From Talinum fruticosum (Eukaryota > Streptophyta > Magnoliopsida > Caryophyllales > Talinaceae), in NCBI GenBank assembly GCA_021018815.1, contig JAITYX010000055.1, positions 2,651,001-2,715,000 on the forward strand: DNA of 64,000 nt, read 5' to 3'. The notes under the pieces are model-generated. The model was not told where the DNA came from and made no database searches. It saw only the letters and a list, made by a program, of their open reading frames with translations. Position numbers and translations under genes: made by a program. Below are positions 47,801 to 59,800 of this stretch, piece after piece (the first letter of the stretch is position 1; the number at the start of each line of letters is the position of its first letter).

Positions 47801-50620
47801 AAGACTAGGTCCTTTGGCAAATAGGTGAGCCAATTAGGAAGAAGGGACCAGGATGATGTTTTAGGGAAATATTAGGAAGAAAATAGATGAATTTGTTATG
47901 AAAATTTAAAAACATTATACACTAGCCCGTTTTGAGCTTGTGAGATGATTTTGAAGGATATTTTAAAAACCACTTGATCAAAAAAGAAATCGGAGAATTT
48001 TCAAGTAAGAAGTTAAGGCTTGTGAGGAAAAGGACAAGTAGAAGGCTTGAGTCATAAAAGCTGAAAGAACTAAGATGGATGATCAAGACATACTTTGAGG
48101 GCCCAAGATTAGGTCCTTTGGCAAATAGGTGAGCCAATTAGGAAGAAAGGACTCGGAAAATGTTTTAGGGAAATATTAGAAAGAAAATAGATGGATTTCT
48201 TATGAAAATTTAAAAAACATTATACACTAGCCCGTTTTTGAGCTTGTGAGATGATTTCGAGGGATATTTTGAAAACCACTTGATCAAAAAAGAAATCGGA
48301 GAAATTCCAAGTCGAAGTTAAGCCTTGTGAGGAAAAGGACAAGTACAAGGCTTGATGGATAAAAACTAAAAGAACAAAGATGGATGATCAAGATATACTT
48401 TGGGGACTCAAGATTAGGTCCTTTGGCAAATAGGTGAGCCAATTATGAAGAAAGGACCGGGAGGTTGTTTTAGGGACATATTAGGATGAAAATAGATGGA
48501 TTACTTATGAAAATTTAAAAACATTATACACTAGCCCGTTTTTGAGCTTGTGAGATGATTTCGAAGGATATTTTAAAAACCACTTGATCAAAAAAGAAAT
48601 CGGAGAATTTCCAAGTAAGAAGTTAAGCCTTGTGAGGAAAAGGACAAATAGAAGCCTTGATGCATAAAAAATCAAAGAAGAAAAATGGATGATCAAGATA
48701 TACTTTGGGGACTAACCATTAGGTCCTTTGGCAATAGGTGAGCCAATTAGGAAGCAAGGACCGGGAAAATGTTTTAGGGAAATATTAGGAAGAAAATAGA
48801 TGGATTTCTTATGAAAATTTTAAAAACATTATACACAAGCCCGTTTTTGAGATTGTGAGATGATTTCGAAGGATATTTTAAAAACCACTTGATCAACAAA
48901 GAAATCCGAGAAATTCCAAGTAAGAAGTTAAGACTTGTGAGGAAAACGACACGTACAAGGCTTGATGCATAAAACCGAAAGAACAAAGATGGATGATCAA
49001 GATATACTTTGGGGACTCAAGATTAGGTCCTTTGGCAAATAGGTCCAATTAGGAAGAAAGGACCGGGATGATGTTTTAGGGAAATATTATGAAAAAAATA
49101 TATCGATTACTTATGAAAATTTAAAAAACATTATACACTAGCCCGTTTTTGAGCTTGTGAGATGATTTCGAAGGATATTTTAAAAACCACTTGATCAAAA
49201 AAGAAATCGGACAATTTCCAAGTAAGAAGTTAAGCCTTGTGAGGAAAAGCACAAGTACAAGGCTTGATGGATAGAAACTCAAAGAACAACAATGGATGAT
49301 CAAGATATACTTTGGGAACTCAAGATTAGGTCCTTTGGCAAATAGGTGAGCCAATTAGGAAGACAAGACCGGGAAGATGTTTTACGGAAATATTAGGAAG
49401 AAAATAGCTGGATTACTTATGAAAATTTAAAAAACAAGTATACAATAGCTTTGTTTTGAGCTTGTGAGATGATTTCGAAGGATATTTTAAAAACCACTTG
49501 ATCAAAAAGGAAATCGGAGAATTTCAAAGTAAGAAGTTAAGCCTTGTGGGGAAAAGGACAAGTAGAAGCCTTGATGTATAAAAACTCAAAGAACAACGAT
49601 GGATGATCAAGAAATAATTTGGGGACTAACCATTATGTCCTTTGGCAATAGGTGAGCCAATTAGGAAGAAAGGAGCGGGAAAATGTTTTAGGGAAATATT
49701 AGGAAGAAAATAGATGGATTTCTTATGAAAATTGAAAAAACATTATACACTAGCCCGTTTTTGAGCTTGTGAGATGATTTCGAGGGATATTTTAAAAACC
49801 ACTTGATCAAAAAAGAAATCGGAGAATTTCCAAGTAAGAAGTTAAGCCTTGAGAGGAAAAGGACAAGTACAAGGCTTGATGCATAAAAACTGAAAGAACA
49901 AAGATGGATGATCAAGATATACTTTGGGGACTCAAGATTAGGTCCTTTGGCAAATAGGTGAACCAATTAGGAAGAAAGGATCGGGAGGATGTTTTAGGGA
50001 AATATTAGGAAAAAAATAGATCGATTACTTATGAAAATTTAAAAACATTATACGAGTAGCCTGTTTTTGAGCTTATGAGATGATTTCGAAGGATATTTTA
50101 AAAACCACTTGATCAAAAAAGAAATCCGAGAAATTCCAAGTAAGAAGTTAAGCCTTGTGAGGAAAAGGACACGTACAAGCCTTGATGGATAAAAGCTGAA
50201 AGAACAAAGATGGATGATCAAGACATACTTTGGGGACTCAAGATTAGGTCCTGTGGCAAATAGGTGAGCCAATTAGGAAGAAAGGACCGGGATGATGTTT
50301 TAGAGAAATATTAGGAAGAAAATAGATGGATTTCTTAAGAAAATGTAAAATACATTATACACTAGCCCGTTTTTGAGCTGTTGACATGATTTCGAAGGAT
50401 ATTTTAAAAACCACTTTATCAAAAAAGAAATCGGAGAATTTTCAAGTAAGAAGTTAAGCCTTGTGAGAAAAAGGACAAGTACAAGCCTTGATGCATAAAA
50501 ACTGAAAGAACAAAGATGGATGATCAAGACATACTTTGGGGACTCAAGATTAGGTCCTTTGGCAAATAGGCGAGCCAATTAGGAAGAAAGGAACGGGAAT
50601 ATGTTTTAGGGAAATATTAT
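41829..50620 (+). repeat. Satellite array, ~305-bp monomer, about 29 copies
   Basis: Each monomer contains AGCCCGTTTTTGAGCTTGTG, then AAAAAAGAAATC, GTTAAGCCTTGTGAGGAAAA, AGATGGATGATCAAG and ATTAGGTCCTTTGGCAAA. Successive copies of the last motif lie about 304-306 bp apart (for example 42921, 43225, 43531), while the first few intervals at the left are shorter (about 273 and 292). The plus strand is purine-rich. Left monomers (TTTTGAGAGCCAC) differ from core monomers (TTTTAAAAACCAC). No similarity to telomere, rDNA or a known coding family is visible. The core from about 45.5 to 49.2 kb shows higher-order structure. Confidence 0.95.
45500..49150 (+). repeat. Four-monomer higher-order repeat (~1.22 kb), three copies
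   Basis: Rare monomer variants recur every fourth unit. TGAGTCATAA is at 45611, 46831 and 48048. CTTGATGGATAAAAACTAAA is at about 45914, 47133 and 48351. AGCCTTGTTTTGA is at 46097 and 47315. The GGGGACTAACCATTAGG variant is at about 47490 and 48711. Intervals are 1217-1221 bp. Confidence 0.8.
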
Positions 50621-50999
50621 TTCTTTGGCTGCTTACTAAGCCACTTGGTAAAAAAGAAATGACATATTTTCCAAGGGAAAAGTTAAGACTTGTAGTTAAC
50701 TAAGAAATGAAAGAACCAAGTGGCTAGGAAGGAGGATCTCTGAAGAACTTTAGTAAAAATTTAAATGCCATTTCCTTTGGGTATTTTTCGAACCACATGG
50801 TAAAAAATAAATAAAAGAATTTTCTAGAAAATGCAAAGTTTTGTAATTACAAGGCCTCATACATAAAAAAAAAATGAAAGAACCAAAAGCAAGGAAGAAG
50901 GAGGATTTCAGACACTCAAGATGATACCCTTTGGCAAATTGGCCAGCCACTCAGGAGGAGGAAAGAAGGGAAAAATGATTGAGGGAGATATCAGCGAAA
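50621..50999 (+). repeat. Decayed satellite edge
   Basis: Sequence still follows the monomer order (ACCACATGGTAAAAAA, AAGCAAGGAAGAAGGAGGA, CCCTTTGGCAAATTGGCCAG) but with many changes and indels compared with the core. Confidence 0.75.
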
Positions 51000-51190
51000 G
51001 GTACCCTTAAACTTTACAATTTATAGAAAAATGTCATAAAATTAATTTCAGTACCTTTAAATGTAATTAAATCTGTTAGAGTACAATTAAAATACTATTT
51101 TACTGTCAGCTGCCGGTTAAATAGTCAAGGAAATGAAAAAAAGGAAAACTTTGATTGGTTTTGTTGACCACAAGGGTGGAGAAAAGGAAA

Positions 51191-51236
<46 letters not shown>

Positions 51237-51429
51237 AAAAATTGCATTCCCAAGGTCTTTGTGGCTTTTATTTTCTTGCATTTTAAACAAAAATAACAAA
51301 AATCGGCTACTTACGTGTTAAAAAGTCATAAAAGGGCTTACTTAAACACATAAATCAAGTTTAATGACATTTTAAGGTAGCGAAATAATTTTATGGCATT
51401 TTTGAATAGATTATAAAGTTCAAGGGCAC
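51000..51429. mobile_element. MITE with ~75-bp terminal inverted repeats
   Basis: The left end GGTACCCTTAAACTTTACAA and the reverse complement of the right end, GTGCCCTTGAACTTTATAAT, align for about 75 bp with mismatches, including the ATGTCATAAAATTA / ATGCCATAAAATTA block. It contains a (GA)n run at 51196-51233 and sits inside the decayed satellite edge. Superfamily not determined; target duplication not clear. Confidence 0.7.
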
Positions 51430-52320
51430 ATTTGCCTAAGATCTCATGATTTAGGACAATAATTGGAAAAGAATAATAAGGGTGTAACCTGTTTTTGATC
51501 TTGGAAGATGATTTCTTTGTCGATTTCGGGAAGTAATTAGGAGCAATTGGATAAGTAGTACTAGCAACAAAATGACTTTAGCATGTTGCAAAAATGCGGT
51601 AAGTCTCACTTTTTTCATAGGCTTTTATATCAACAGAAACAATGAAATAATTTGTAAAGTTGTGAGTTAGGATTTTTATTCTAGGGAAATAATTTGTTTC
51701 ACTATTGGTGAGCCATTTCATAAGAAATAAATTAGAGGACTATCTTAGGGTGAAATTTAAAAAGAAATTGATTCAAACCCATTTCAAATATGTTCTAAAC
51801 GTTGGAGTGAGAAGGCTTGATACACCAAAAAAAGGAAGGCTAAAAAGGAAAAAAAATTAGGATTTTGGACCTTCGAATATGTTTTTTTAAAAAATTGGTG
51901 AGCATTTTCGAAAGATGGGAAAGGATGTCAAGATCTTCTAGAGCAATCGAAGCAAATGAAAAACAAGGATAATTTTTGCCCAATTTTGAAAGAACAAAAA
52001 GGACGTCCTAGCCCATTTTTGGAGCTTCGATGATTATTTGTTAGGCGATTTGGAGAAGCAGTTGAAAGGAATGAATAGGCAAAGTTAGCTTGTTGGATAG
52101 ATGCATTAAGCCTCGCTTTATGTTGTGGAGGCTTATATTTGAAAGGAAAAATTCAAACAAAAGAGCCAGAAGGTTTAGGCAAAATCTTCTATTCTGAGTA
52201 TATTCCATTTGGCTATTTCATGAGTCGCTTGGCAGGAATTATATTAGAGGATGTTCAACTATCTATTTCATGAGCCACTTGTCAGGAAAGATATTAGAGG
52301 ATATTCAACTATTCTAATGA
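51430..52320 (+). repeat. Strongly decayed satellite monomers
   Basis: Recognisable monomer words remain: CCTGTTTTTGATCTTGGAAG (51489), ATTGGTGAGCC (about 51704), AGAAGGCTTGATAC (about 51810), TAGCCCATTTTTGGAGCTTC (about 52010) and two TTTCATGAG(T/C)C(G/A)CTTG copies near 52210 and 52265. Confidence 0.55.
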
Positions 52321-52704
52321 CAATACATAATTAAAACATGAATAAAAAAATTCGCACAAAGACTAATAATATAATGTAAAGAACAATAAGTAGAAGATTG
52401 CGGGTACACCATTCAATAAACAAGTATATATCAGATTCCAAATGCTACCAAAAAAATTCAGATCTGTAACCCACCACAACCCATCCAAGATCAATCATAA
52501 CAAACACCCATGACTCAACATTAATGAACAATAATACAAAATCAAACAAGCACCATTTTAAATAGTTATTAACCGATTGTACTCAAACAGAGACGCAACC
52601 CTCAAAATCAAACATGCAGATTTAAAAACTTGAACGAATGACTAGCCGCAGATTTACATAGAAATGGAAGAAAACGCAGTAAAAACGCAAACACAATTTG
52701 GAAG

Positions 52705-52749
<45 letters not shown>
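52321..52749. other. AT-rich spacer ending in (GA)n
   Basis: No gene seen. A (GA)n microsatellite at 52709-52747 abuts the broken end of the MYB pseudogene. Confidence 0.6.
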
Positions 52750-52750
<1 letters not shown>

Positions 52751-53055
52751 ATACCGAAGAAGGGCTTGCGCTTGACGCAAGGATCGAACTGGTTACACCA
52801 TCGAAGGCAGCAAGACTAGCCGGAGCGACCGGGAATTCCACGGGCGATGAGGCTTCAGTTCCTGGCCCCGAATTCGCTAACGAGCTCAGTAAGTACGGCA
52901 TCCTCCTCGGGCGACCCTGACCCGACCCGCCGATATCCTGAATCGCCGTCGCCATTGGGGTTTCCGTCGCCTTCAGCGGTGGCGCCGTCTCCGTCAGAGA
53001 GCGTCAAGTTATTAAGGTCTTCGGAGATCATGGGGAAAGGGTTCGACCCATCCAT
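52750..53055 (-). pseudogene. R2R3-MYB pseudogene fragment (R2 repeat only)
   Basis: Minus-strand reading from the ATG at 53055 gives an acidic N-terminus, then a degraded R2 MYB repeat: SPEEDAVLTELVSEFGARN, a TGA stop (52855-52857) where the second repeat tryptophan should be, SLIARGIPGRSG, a TAG stop (52816-52818) where lysine is expected, then LRWCNQ and CVKRKPF. The first repeat tryptophan is also lost (GSGSPEED for a usual GPWSPEED). The R3 repeat and C-terminus are missing; homology ends at the (GA)n run. The motif set points to the MYB44/MYB25-like group of R2R3 factors. With two stops and a missing repeat it cannot make a DNA-binding MYB. The upstream CT/GC-rich DNA (53056-53250) looks like the original 5' UTR. 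Confidence 0.88.
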
Positions 53056-54640
53056 TCCGTCGGTGCTCGGTAACTGGAAAGAGGATGATTTGGGCGAAAT
53101 GGTTCCATATCAGGGAATGGGGTGGGGACGATGAAGGAAGAGATCAGGGTTTCGAGCGGCTTGGGTTTCGCCCCTCAGGGTTTCCGTTGGGAAAAGGAGA
53201 TAGAGAAATAGAGAGAGAGAGGGGCTGTGTATTTATAGGGATGCCGTGTTTCGCCACCGTCATAGGGTTGCCGTGTTTTTTCTCAACGGTAATATTCCTG
53301 CGGGTGGTTGCCGTGTTTTTCTCAGCGGTGGTATTCCGGGGTTGGATTGGGTTTTAGTGTTGGTATTAATATTTTACTGGCAGTTTTATTTTGTCTTTTT
53401 TATTCCAGAGTCAACCAAAGTCAAAAGTAATACACACTACATAAAAAATAATACACACACTCGCGAAAATACTTGTATTAAGAGTATAAATTTAAAAAGG
53501 TTTGGCTTGGTTTAAGTTTAGTTTATTTTTTAAAAAAGTATTTGTTTGAAACATATAAAATTTTTAAAATTTCATTCAAATCTTTATGTTTTGAATCGAT
53601 ACTAAAATATAGAAATTATACTTTGATTATAATTTTGAATCTATAAAATATTTATAAAAAAAAATTGAGTTGAGCATGAGCTGTTCGAACCGAGCTCGAG
53701 AGCCCGAGTAGAGCCTGAGCTTGGTCGGCTCGTTCATCTCTAGATGTGGATAATAACATTGTAGATTTAATATAATGAAAAATTTTTATTTAATAACAAA
53801 AAAACTGCAAAGTTGATTTTATTTTAATATAATGGGAAACTATTATTGAAAATAATTAGTTTGCTTCTACACCATTACTAAAAATAATAATAATAATGTT
53901 GATAGATATATTTATAATTTCACATTGGTCATACTGAACACCACGTTAAGAATGAAAATTAGGCGAAATTGATGTTAAATGCTTTAGGTGAAACTAGTTT
54001 AATGACTTCAATTCTATAATATTAAAAAAAAATATGTTAAATCAAGCCATAAAAAAGTGCATTAGAAAACACATAGTAGTCATTATAGTAGTGCTTAACG
54101 AATTTATCTAAGTTCTTATAATTTAGCTGAGCAAATACTATACTAGGGAGAAAATACAACATAATAAGTATAAATATGTTGAAATTTCAGATGGCTTTGT
54201 TTGGGCCAATTGAACTGGTATCGAATTTTTGATAGAAAGGTATTAAACTCGTACCTCCTAAATTCTAAAATCATGCAAGAAATTAGAAGATATCCACCTT
54301 TATTTATAAGAGAAACGCAGGAACAAAAGACAAAAGGACTTTTTCAAAAGCTGCATTTCCCCTTTAATTTGATCCTGACACAAGGAAATACAAAAAGAAG
54401 TGCAACATTTCAAGGCCTTCCAGGTGACCAAAAATGCTCCTACATTCCTATCTACAGTTACCGAAAGGAAGACCCCTTTACCAAAAACATGAGGTGTCTG
54501 TGTGTACGTATGGTATAAGGAGTTCATCGTTCACCTAGGATGTATGACTACGCTATTATGCTGCCGGAAAACACCTTTGCAACAAGGCATCAGTTCACTG
54601 CAACTTCACCAAAATCTTCAGCTTGAAAACTTGAGAGAGA
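53056..54640. other. MYB 5' flank and AT-rich spacer
   Basis: GC-rich former MYB leader to about 53350, then AT-rich DNA. At about 53670-53745 a segment rich in GAGCTCGAG/GAGCCCGAG and ending GGCTCGTTCATCTCTA resembles the end of a small hAT-like element. No gene recognised. Confidence 0.45.
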
Positions 54641-54649
54641 TCCTTAAAA

Positions 54650-56839
54650 GGAGTTAGCAATTTAGCGAATATCTCAGCCACTTCCACCTTCATCGTCACT
54701 GTCCTCATCACCATCACTACATACGCCAGCCAAAGAGGATTGTTAAGTGAACGAACTATGAAGGAGAAAGGGGAACTGATTGTTCACTTGATTCAACAAG
54801 GGTTTCAGCCTTCAGGGAAGCTACATGCTTTTTGGAGCTAAAACAATAAGGGAGAATATACACAAACATCATCCATGCCAGTGATGTATTTTTGGGCCGC
54901 CTGAACATTTTCTGCGCCTGGAAATAAAGGGCGATAAACGAAATGTAAATTAATGGTGAAACATGCGCAGTCAAAGCAAAAATACGAAGCATTTGAACAA
55001 GTGAGAGCAAACTTCCAGATATCCTACAGCGAATCAAGGGAAATATTGTGAAGCTCAAGCGTGTACAAAGTCCAGCGACAGAGTAAAAAAAATATTACCT
55101 TTGGTCAATTGGAAACAATGCAAAGCACATTGTTCAGCAGCAAGCCTCACAGGTGTACTTCCATCCTTTAGACATTCAGCCAATGCAGGATCAAAATTGA
55201 AGCTTGCTCCTGCAGAACTATGTTTCAATCAGCCACACTCAGAAAATGCTTATCAAGATTAAGAATTCGCAATGGGAGTTCTACGTTGGGAAAGATTGAA
55301 GCTGCATACCTTTGCAGTAGCCTTCAGGGCAGATAATGCCCTTCTTCTAACTTCACTGGAATCATCCTGTAGAGCAGAAACTATTGATGAAACAATTTGC
55401 GCATGAAGGGAACTGTTTGATGGATCATTTTGAATTTTATAAACCAGATATCTTCCAAGTGCTTTGGTTGAGCTTTCACGTATAGGAAACTGTATGGAAG
55501 AAAAGAAAATCCAATCAGGAAAACAGAAAAGAGTAATGACAGATCTAAAACACCTTAATATAATCAATCAAGAATATGCCTCTTTTACCTTCTCATCTTT
55601 CAACTTGTCTTTCAGCACAGATATTATGTAAGGTAGCTGAGATGATGCGCAAACTCTTGAAGGGCAGTGCCGAAGCATGGATGAGAAAGTTAGTACCGAA
55701 CCATGTCTAGCAGTCCAGCTGGAAGACATAGCTGAATCCAAGAGTTCCTGAAGCAGGTCGGCCAACTGATTATCTTCATTCAATGTGCTGCCATTACACC
55801 ATGTGAGATTGGCATCACAATTTTTGTGTAGGAAGGAGGAAAAAGACAACAACAATATTCATACATCACAGACCTCAGAAATGATTCCCAATATGCTAGC
55901 AGCAGACATGCGGACTTGGTCATCTTCATGACCGATCAAGTCCTTTAGTGAATCGTAAACACGCATTCTAACAGCAACACTCACAATCTTCCTAGCATGT
56001 TTCACCACACCTCTTAATGCAGTTAGAACAGCTTCTCTTACACCTCCATCGGAAGCCTAACCAACCAACCATACAGCATAAACCACCAATAACATGCCAT
56101 GTGGAGTAAGAAACAAAGGGAAAGGCAATGACAATCACCTGCAAGCTGGACAAAAGATCACTAACTTAAGGATCAACTCTGGTACAAAGTGCACTGAGTT
56201 TCCAAGGGCCAAAAAGCACCTGATCGAACCGTTCTGCATCAAACTGAGAAATTAGCATGCAATCCAAAACCAACATATTTAAAATGAGCCAATGTCTGGT
56301 AGCAACAGAACAGTTCTGCAAAACAATTTTAATAGCAGTCATCCCTCGTGCTGTCTTGTAGACACTTTATGAATGTTGTCTGCAGCTGTGGCAGGAAAGA
56401 TTTGAGGGCAATGCTGCCTTTCTTAATGATGATAGTCAATGTTGTCAAAATAGCACTCTTGACTTGCCAAGGGAACCGATCACCAATGATCTGAATTAAA
56501 GGCCTGCAGTCCAAGAAATATGATAAGGTAATAGCCGGATATTAAGATACGTGAGATTAACAAAAACAATAACGAAAAGAACAAAAAATGCAATAAGAGA
56601 AAAAAATACAAACCAACAAATCAATCAAAGTAGAATTTTCCAAATTATCAGAAGTGCGAAGAGGCATGGAATCATAACAAAGTTTCACATTGATAAATAA
56701 ACTCAAATACAATCATGAGATCTTACCCTGTAATTGATATAACAAACTGCTTTAGTGCTTGTTCACTTGTCACTTCAATCAATTCTCCAAGACCTCATGC
56801 TGCCTGTTCCCTCAGCTCTGCTGATCCACTTATCAGAAC
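54650..56839 (-). pseudogene. GCN1/ILITYHIA 3'-end gene fragment, introns retained, decayed
   Basis: GCN1 (Arabidopsis ILITYHIA) is a giant cytosolic HEAT-repeat protein that acts with GCN2 in translational control. Only its C-terminal exons are here, at about 56839-56727, 56503-56346, 56233-56139, 56056-55874, 55787-55589, 55489-55310, 55209-55099 and from 54917, with a likely acidic tail near 54690. Diagnostic text includes [71 protein letters not shown] and LAECLKDGSTPVRLAAE. Damage: an in-frame TGA at 56795-56797, a likely lost donor near 56345 (AG|GG for AG|GT), frameshifts in the 56139-56233 exon, and phase mismatches at the 55787 and 55209 exons. Retained introns mean a genomic copy, not a processed one. 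The upstream body of GCN1 is absent. A functional GCN1 must lie elsewhere. Confidence 0.85.
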
Positions 56840-59800
56840 CTGTAGATGCCACCAATAAATGTTTGAAATTGAGTTGTGATTTGTGAATTAGGAACCTAAA
56901 AGATAATACAGTCTCTCATGCCATTTCTGCTTCTCCTCAATGGAAGCATCATTAAGTGTACTGGAGATGCCACAGATAAAAGAATTCACCCACTCACTCA
57001 AATGGAATGATTTTCCACAGAATAATGGCAAACATAACAATTAACTAAGGCACGGATATCTGCGCACGAAGTAAAATTCTGAAGGCTACATGCAATCTTA
57101 TATTTCTTACTAGTAAAAAAGTAACAATCAGCCTACCCACACAATCAGGGCCACAATGGTGGGGAGTTCATAATTGCGCACACGCTTGTCCAGACTAAAC
57201 TCATAAGTGGAAGGTCTTGTTAAATTTAGTAAACATTGAAAGTTGGTGTCTTTCAGAGTCAATGTAGGACAATTTCCCTTATACACATGCATATGGAGTG
57301 TTACACGAACTATGAACAATTACCAACATTATCCAATATTCTTTCTACGTCACTTGGAACAAAAGCAGAACTGACTTACGTCCAGTTAAAATAGAGAGGA
57401 AAAATCATGTGGAACCTAAATTTGAAAAAAAGGCTATACAGAAATAAAGTTAAAATAAAAAAAAACCTATGTTAATGGACCTTGTAAGAAACCAATGGTA
57501 AGACACATATCGTGTAAAAGAATAAAGTGCATAAGCAGAGCTGAACAAAGGTATATCAAGATGAATGTGCTAAACGGCATCCAGGACAATGTATAAATCG
57601 CAGCTGAATATTTTTTTTTTTTTATAAGGATAAATCGCAGATGTCACTAGTATATCATGTTTATGTCATTCTCATCATCAAGGCATAACTATCTTATGTC
57701 AGGCCCCCTGAAGTTTTTGTGCTGGTCTCTTCTAATTTCTAACATATTGCACCTGTACTCGAAATACCTCATTATACAATATTCAAAGAGAACTAAACAC
57801 ATAATCCTAGAAAGCAGTGCCATGATCAAAGCAATGCTGGACATGCAGGAAACAATTAAAAACGAAAGGGGACTTCTAACTGACTAGAAACAATAAAATT
57901 AGTGGAAATTAGGAATGGAACTCCCACAAGGCTGTATTAGGATTAGGAAGTAGCACCATATATATCAAACCAGCATGTGCTGCAAGGACTTGTAAACTAG
58001 CAGTTAGAAAGGGTAGAGAGTAAAGAGCTATGCATAACAGAAATCCTACAAGCGAATCAATGTGAAGCAATCAGATTATCTCCAACAGAACCAAAAAGGC
58101 TCTAGAAGAAGATTGAATCACGCATTTCAAAGCCTGCATGCTGCAAGGACCCACAAATGAGGATCCACAAAGAACAAGAGAGAGGTGAGTCCAAGCAAAT
58201 ACTCCTACATAAGGATTAAATGGTATTTACTACTCTGTCCCTGCTAAGAGTATCTTTATCAGTGCTACTGATACCATTAGTTTTGCTTTCAAAATCTTTT
58301 CTGAGGGTCATTCAACAACATCCCTATCAAAAGCAACGTTGCCTATATCTTTGGATTTGAATTTTGTCAGTTCTGTGCATCTTCATCAGAGCAACGATTG
58401 CCAAAGAACAGCAATTCTGCAGCCCAAAAACAGTTTGCAGCAGAAAACTAACCACTCATGAAGAATAAAAGCACATCTAATCAGATATACAATCCCCTTC
58501 CAAAAGGTAAGGCGGCGTGATATATGAAAACATGCACAAACGCCATCAGTGAGTTGTTCATATGCTTACATGAGGCTAATTAAAGCCAAAGGTCCAGTAC
58601 CAACTTCTCTAATCAATTCATTGAGTACAAACAATTTATCCAAGGGAACTTTCGATAAAAAAGCAAATACCTCATACAGTTACCTAAGAACCTCCTTTAT
58701 TACCATGTACAATTTTATAATATTTTCACAAGAGAGCATAAAGCAGTCTTTTAAGAGCCAACATTTTTTATTAATATAAAACCAACAGCTATAAATTGAT
58801 GCCCAGATGACTAGTATCAACAGAGCAAAGTTAAGCAAGTCATAAGTAAAATAAGAGTCAAAAGGGTAACTAGTCAACAATTTATCACCACTAACTATTG
58901 GGAAACGTTAATTATCACACTTTTAATGTAAGATGAGGAACCAATCGTCATCAGCAATGCAACTTGTTCAGAAACCCCATATCTTTTTATAGTTTTATGC
59001 CCGACAAAGCAATATTTCATGCCCAACTATCAGAAATTTACAGTTACTACATCACCTCTTTCATTTCCAGAATTATTGTCATATACTGCAACATCCACCA
59101 TGAAAACAAGGTAGCCAAACTAGACAACACGTAGAGTCAACCAAGAGTCCTGCAAAGATTTAATTTAGCAGCTAACAGATGTCTAAAAGGTCTGGCTCAC
59201 AACAAAAAACCACAACATCCCATTATTAATCTACTAATTTCACTACACCGACTGTACATAAAAGATAAACTAGCAGGCTCATCACATCAGATCAGGGTCA
59301 ACTATAGCAGAACCAAATCTTTCACATGACAAATGATAATCAATCCACAAACATGATTGCAGCAAAGAGGCAATGATGTATAATGACACATTATAAATAC
59401 AAAAGGTCACTCTAGTTGGAAGTTCCAAAAGTTCCACGAAAACAAATGATAAATATATGGGGAAAGAAAAAGGAGAAAGAGAAAGGATAAACGTTGATAC
59501 ATGATTTACAAAAGCAATTGCTACTGTATCAGAAATTCTCGTAAATGATTATCTCCAATTAATATAGTAACAATAGAGAGGGAGAGACAACATAAACAAC
59601 AGAGCTTGTGGTTTGCAACTCAGACCTTTGACATCATAAGCCACTGATCATGAGTAAATTCCATCTAAACTACTGGCCTCTGTCCTTTTCATTTATGTAC
59701 TCCTTTGCTCCATAAAATTTTCCATATTTTCCTAGCATGAAGTCCCAAAATCACTTGAAAACAATGCATCAAATGGCGTTTACAATTATTAGAAACTTTT

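Noticed and set aside
41829..50620. CRISPR-like array
   Set aside because: Units are ~305 bp and continuous, without distinct spacers, in a plant nuclear context; this is satellite DNA.
54201..54518. 105-codon plus-strand frame next to the GCN1 fragment
   Set aside because: No family text; overlaps a comparable antisense frame and lies in AT-rich spacer.
54756..55058. 100-codon minus-strand frame at the GCN1 3' end
   Set aside because: It is a different frame from the GCN1 exon (AENVQAAQKYITG) and runs through an intron.
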